This document shows, piece by piece, positions 33,951 to 35,953 of a DNA stretch of 35,953 nucleotides (positions are counted from its first letter, which is position 1; each line of letters opens with the position of its first letter). The stretch spans positions 1 to 35,953 of the forward strand of contig JAGBTH010000010.1 of NCBI GenBank assembly GCA_017631385.1, given 5' to 3'. The notes below the pieces were generated by a model. The model worked only from the letters and a program-made list of their open reading frames with translations. It ran no database searches and was not told the origin of the DNA. The translations under genes were made by a program, and so were the position numbers. The stretch is from Kiritimatiellia bacterium. GTDB taxonomy: Bacteria > Verrucomicrobiota > Kiritimatiellia > RFP12 > UBA1067.

Positions 33951-35327
33951 TTACTTCTTCGTTACGCTCTGGCCTTCGCGGGAATCCTTGACAACCCAGC
34001 CGAGCGCGGCGATGGCGTCGCGCAAGCGGTCAGATTCGGCCCAGTTCTTCGCCGCGCGTGCGGCGGCGCGTTCCTCGAGAAGCGAAGCGATCTCGGCGGG
34101 AACCTCCTCCTTCTCGCTCTTGCCGAAGAAGATTACGCCCAGAACTTCATCCATCCGCCTGAACGCATCGAGAACGCCATTCGCGGCCGTGCCGGAGGCA
34201 TTGGTCTCGCGGACAAGCTCGAAGAGCGCGGCGAACGCGCGAGGGATATTAAGGTCGTCGTTGACGGCAACGGTAAAATCTTCAAGCGCCTTCGCGACGA
34301 AATCGGGCGTCTCGACAGCGGGATCAATACGCTTTTCAAGCGCATCTACGCAGCGGTCAATTCTCTCGAGAGACTTACGCGCATCTTCAAGAGCTGAAAA
34401 CGCAAAGTTAAGACCTTGGCGATAATGGGCGTTAACGAGAACATAGCGAATCTCGCGGCCGGTGAAACCTTTTTCAAGAAGTTCACGCAAGGTAAAGAAG
34501 TTACCTGCAGACTTCGACATCTTCTCGCCATTCACTTTAAGGTGGGCGCAGTGCATCCACGTATTCACGAACGGCTTACCGGTTGAAGCCTCAGCCTGGG
34601 CGATTTCGTTCTCATGATGTGGGAAGAGATTGTCGATTCCGCCTGTATGAAGATCGAAAGTCTCGCCGAGATATTTCATCGACATTGCGGAGCACTCAAT
34701 ATGCCAGCCGGGGCGGCCGCGGCCCCACGGAGAATCCCAACCTACGGGACCGTCGGAATCTTCCCACGCTTTCCAGAGGGCGAAGTCTCCGACATTCTCC
34801 TTATCATACTCGTCGGCCGCGCAACGCTGACCTGTGCGCTGATTATCAAAGTCGATATGGGCGAGCTTACCGTATCCGGGGAACTTGCGGACGTTAAAGT
34901 ATACGCTGCCGTCGTCGCTCTTGTAGGCGACACCCTTTTCGACGAGACTTTCAACGAGAGCAATCATCTCGGGAATATGGTCTGTAGCCGCGGGATAAAC
35001 GTCGGCGGGAATAATATTAAGCTTTTTAAGATCGGCGAAGAACGCGTCCTTGTAAGTCTTCGTGTAATCTGTAAGCGCGACGCCCGCGGCATTCGCGCCG
35101 CGAATCGTCTTATCGTCGACGTCGGTAAGATTCATGACGTGCTTGACCTTCATCCCGTTGAACTGGATGACGCGTCTTAAAATATCCTCGAACGCGTAAG
35201 CGCGAAAGTTCCCGATATGGGCGAAATTATAGACGGTAGGTCCGCAGGTGTAAAGGCGGATCTCGTTATCGGCGATGGGCTTAAGTTCCTCGACGCCGCG
35301 TGTAAGCGAATTGAATACGTTCATCAT
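33951..35327 (-). CDS. cysS: Cysteinyl-tRNA synthetase
   Basis: Class I aminoacyl-tRNA synthetase charging tRNA-Cys. 458 residues: [19 protein letters not shown] contains the zinc-binding Cys and the HIGH-class box [19 protein letters not shown] and [21 protein letters not shown] supply the other zinc ligands (Cys, His, Glu) that select cysteine; and the KMSKS loop is [10 protein letters not shown]. The C-terminal helical anticodon-binding part is normal in length. Two ATG codons in tandem (35327 and 35324) begin the frame. There is no Shine-Dalgarno sequence; the -10 box ends eight bases upstream, so translation may start on a leaderless mRNA. Confidence 0.96.
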   Translation of the reverse strand: MMNVFNSLTRGVEELKPIADNEIRLYTCGPTVYNFAHIGNFRAYAFEDILRRVIQFNGMKVKHVMNLTDVDDKTIRGANAAGVALTDYTKTYKDAFFADLKKLNIIPADVYPAATDHIPEMIALVESLVEKGVAYKSDDGSVYFNVRKFPGYGKLAHIDFDNQRTGQRCAADEYDKENVGDFALWKAWEDSDGPVGWDSPWGRGRPGWHIECSAMSMKYLGETFDLHTGGIDNLFPHHENEIAQAEASTGKPFVNTWMHCAHLKVNGEKMSKSAGNFFTLRELLEKGFTGREIRYVLVNAHYRQGLNFAFSALEDARKSLERIDRCVDALEKRIDPAVETPDFVAKALEDFTVAVNDDLNIPRAFAALFELVRETNASGTAANGVLDAFRRMDEVLGVIFFGKSEKEEVPAEIASLLEERAAARAAKNWAESDRLRDAIAALGWVVKDSREGQSVTKK

Positions 35328-35335
35328 ATCTGTAT

Positions 35336-35344
35336 ATTATACCA
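35336..35344 (-). promoter_or_regulatory. cysS extended -10, leaderless mRNA predicted
   Basis: Minus strand TGGTATAAT (35336-35344), a perfect extended -10. With initiation six to seven bases downstream, the transcript begins about 35329, within two bases of the first cysS ATG. The -35 region is unremarkable. The 36-bp intergenic space leaves no room for a usual leader. Confidence 0.6.
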
Positions 35345-35363
35345 TATTTCGCATCGTATCCGC

Positions 35364-35953
35364 TCACTTCTGAGTATCGCGGTTGACTAGTTCAAGCGTC
35401 TTGTCTTTCAAAGGCTTTAAATCGGCCTTTTCTTTTCTCGCGGCGAAATAATCGTATTCAGCTGAAAGTGCATCCATCTCGACACGAAGCTCCTTAGAGG
35501 CGGATTCCTTTAAAATACGGAATTTCTCGGCCGCCTGAATACCGTTACGCAGCTCAAGAAAACGGCAGGAATGCTGATTGTCGGGATATACGAGAAATGT
35601 GTCGCCCGCTCTGAACGGACCGAAGCTCGCGTCGTTGCGAGGATCGTAGGGCCACGAATTGTACGCCCAACGGAGAAATCCGTCTAAATTCTTCGCGGCC
35701 GGGAAAAAGCCGCACCAGAACGATTCCTCAAGCTGACTTTCCATAAATGTATTGGGCTTACGGGGAACACAACAGACATAATACGTCGTCAGCATACCGG
35801 AATTGCGACGCGTCTCAACATTATTTGAAATGAACTTGGTTGTAACCTTGTCTATAACAGGGCAATAGTTATCGATTTTCAACTCAGGATACTTTGAAGG
35901 ATCGAAATTTCCAGCCGTTGAAATTTTAAGCTCGGGAGCATGCTTTTTCACAA
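35364..35953 (-). CDS. DUF4091 / GH123-type protein, C-terminal part (cut by window edge)
   Basis: The frame is open to the window edge; the visible 196 residues are the C-terminal part. The block VCCVPRKPNTFMESQLEESFWCGFFPAAKNLDGFLRWAYNSWP, broken in the family around conserved aromatic residues, followed by DGTFLVYPD-like FRAGDTFLVYPD, is characteristic of the DUF4091 domain found in GH123 beta-N-acetylgalactosaminidase relatives. A helical C-terminal tail (FRILKESASKELRVEMDALSAEYDYF) ends before TGA at 35364-35366. The GTG near 35951 is probably an internal valine, not a start. It is 36 bp upstream of cysS. Confidence 0.75.
   Translation of the reverse strand, partial: VKKHAPELKISTAGNFDPSKYPELKIDNYCPVIDKVTTKFISNNVETRRNSGMLTTYYVCCVPRKPNTFMESQLEESFWCGFFPAAKNLDGFLRWAYNSWPYDPRNDASFGPFRAGDTFLVYPDNQHSCRFLELRNGIQAAEKFRILKESASKELRVEMDALSAEYDYFAARKEKADLKPLKDKTLELVNRDTQK

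Noticed and set aside
34614-35180. 188-residue plus-strand frame opposite cysS
   Set aside because: Antisense to a clear cysteinyl-tRNA synthetase; arises from the GC-skewed codon pattern of cysS.

Overview
The window reads as a chromosomal segment of a Gram-negative-type bacterium, most likely from the PVC superphylum (Kiritimatiellota, Verrucomicrobiota or Lentisphaerota, perhaps from a gut). This is an inference from gene content: large secreted parallel beta-helix proteins with DUF2341 and LamG-like domains, a DUF4091/GH123-type protein, a GH39-like hydrolase, tandem SGNH hydrolases, and a histidine kinase whose periplasmic half looks like the OB-like sensor regions common in Verrucomicrobia. 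No rRNA, tRNA, CRISPR array or intact insertion sequence was seen. Most genes lie on the minus strand. The only convincing plus-strand genes are a two-component pair at 30.4-33.1 kb and the tail of an unknown gene at the left edge.

Layout. 1-708: the tail of an unidentified reading frame, then an unusual set of short palindromic and inverted words arranged at 21-22 bp periods (94-415), then two hairpins. 709-10196 (minus): a tightly packed run infC - psd - pssA - Asn/Gln-rich repeat protein - murG - bifunctional glycogen debranching enzyme - MBL-fold hydrolase. infC appears to start at an AUC codon. 10262-13513 (minus): oadA/pycB-like biotin enzyme and glgA. 13577-20938 (minus): nusA - infB - rbfA - truB - ribF - double SGNH hydrolase, driven by one or two good promoters at 21.02-21.09 kb. 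21080-23428 (minus): a GH39-like glycosidase followed by a secreted endonuclease/exonuclease/phosphatase-fold protein. 23703-24620: a very basic protein of unknown function between two gene-poor gaps.

24970-33093 is a self-contained accessory locus. Two giant secreted beta-helix proteins (minus) diverge from a histidine kinase/response regulator pair (plus) across a 139-bp gap. That gap holds an exact 18-bp palindrome placed between the two promoters. I infer that the two-component pair controls the beta-helix operon, probably for polysaccharide binding or degradation. The right end returns to core genes (cysS, dapB, minus) and a truncated DUF4091-type protein.

Regulatory themes: most predicted promoters carry an extended -10 of the form TGnTAnAAT, and the wider word ATGGTAWAATA recurs at three of them (infC, the basic protein, cysS). 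At cysS, and less clearly at oadA and the histidine kinase, the -10 is so close to the start codon that leaderless or nearly leaderless mRNAs are predicted. All functional statements rest on reading motifs in the translations; no database search was run.
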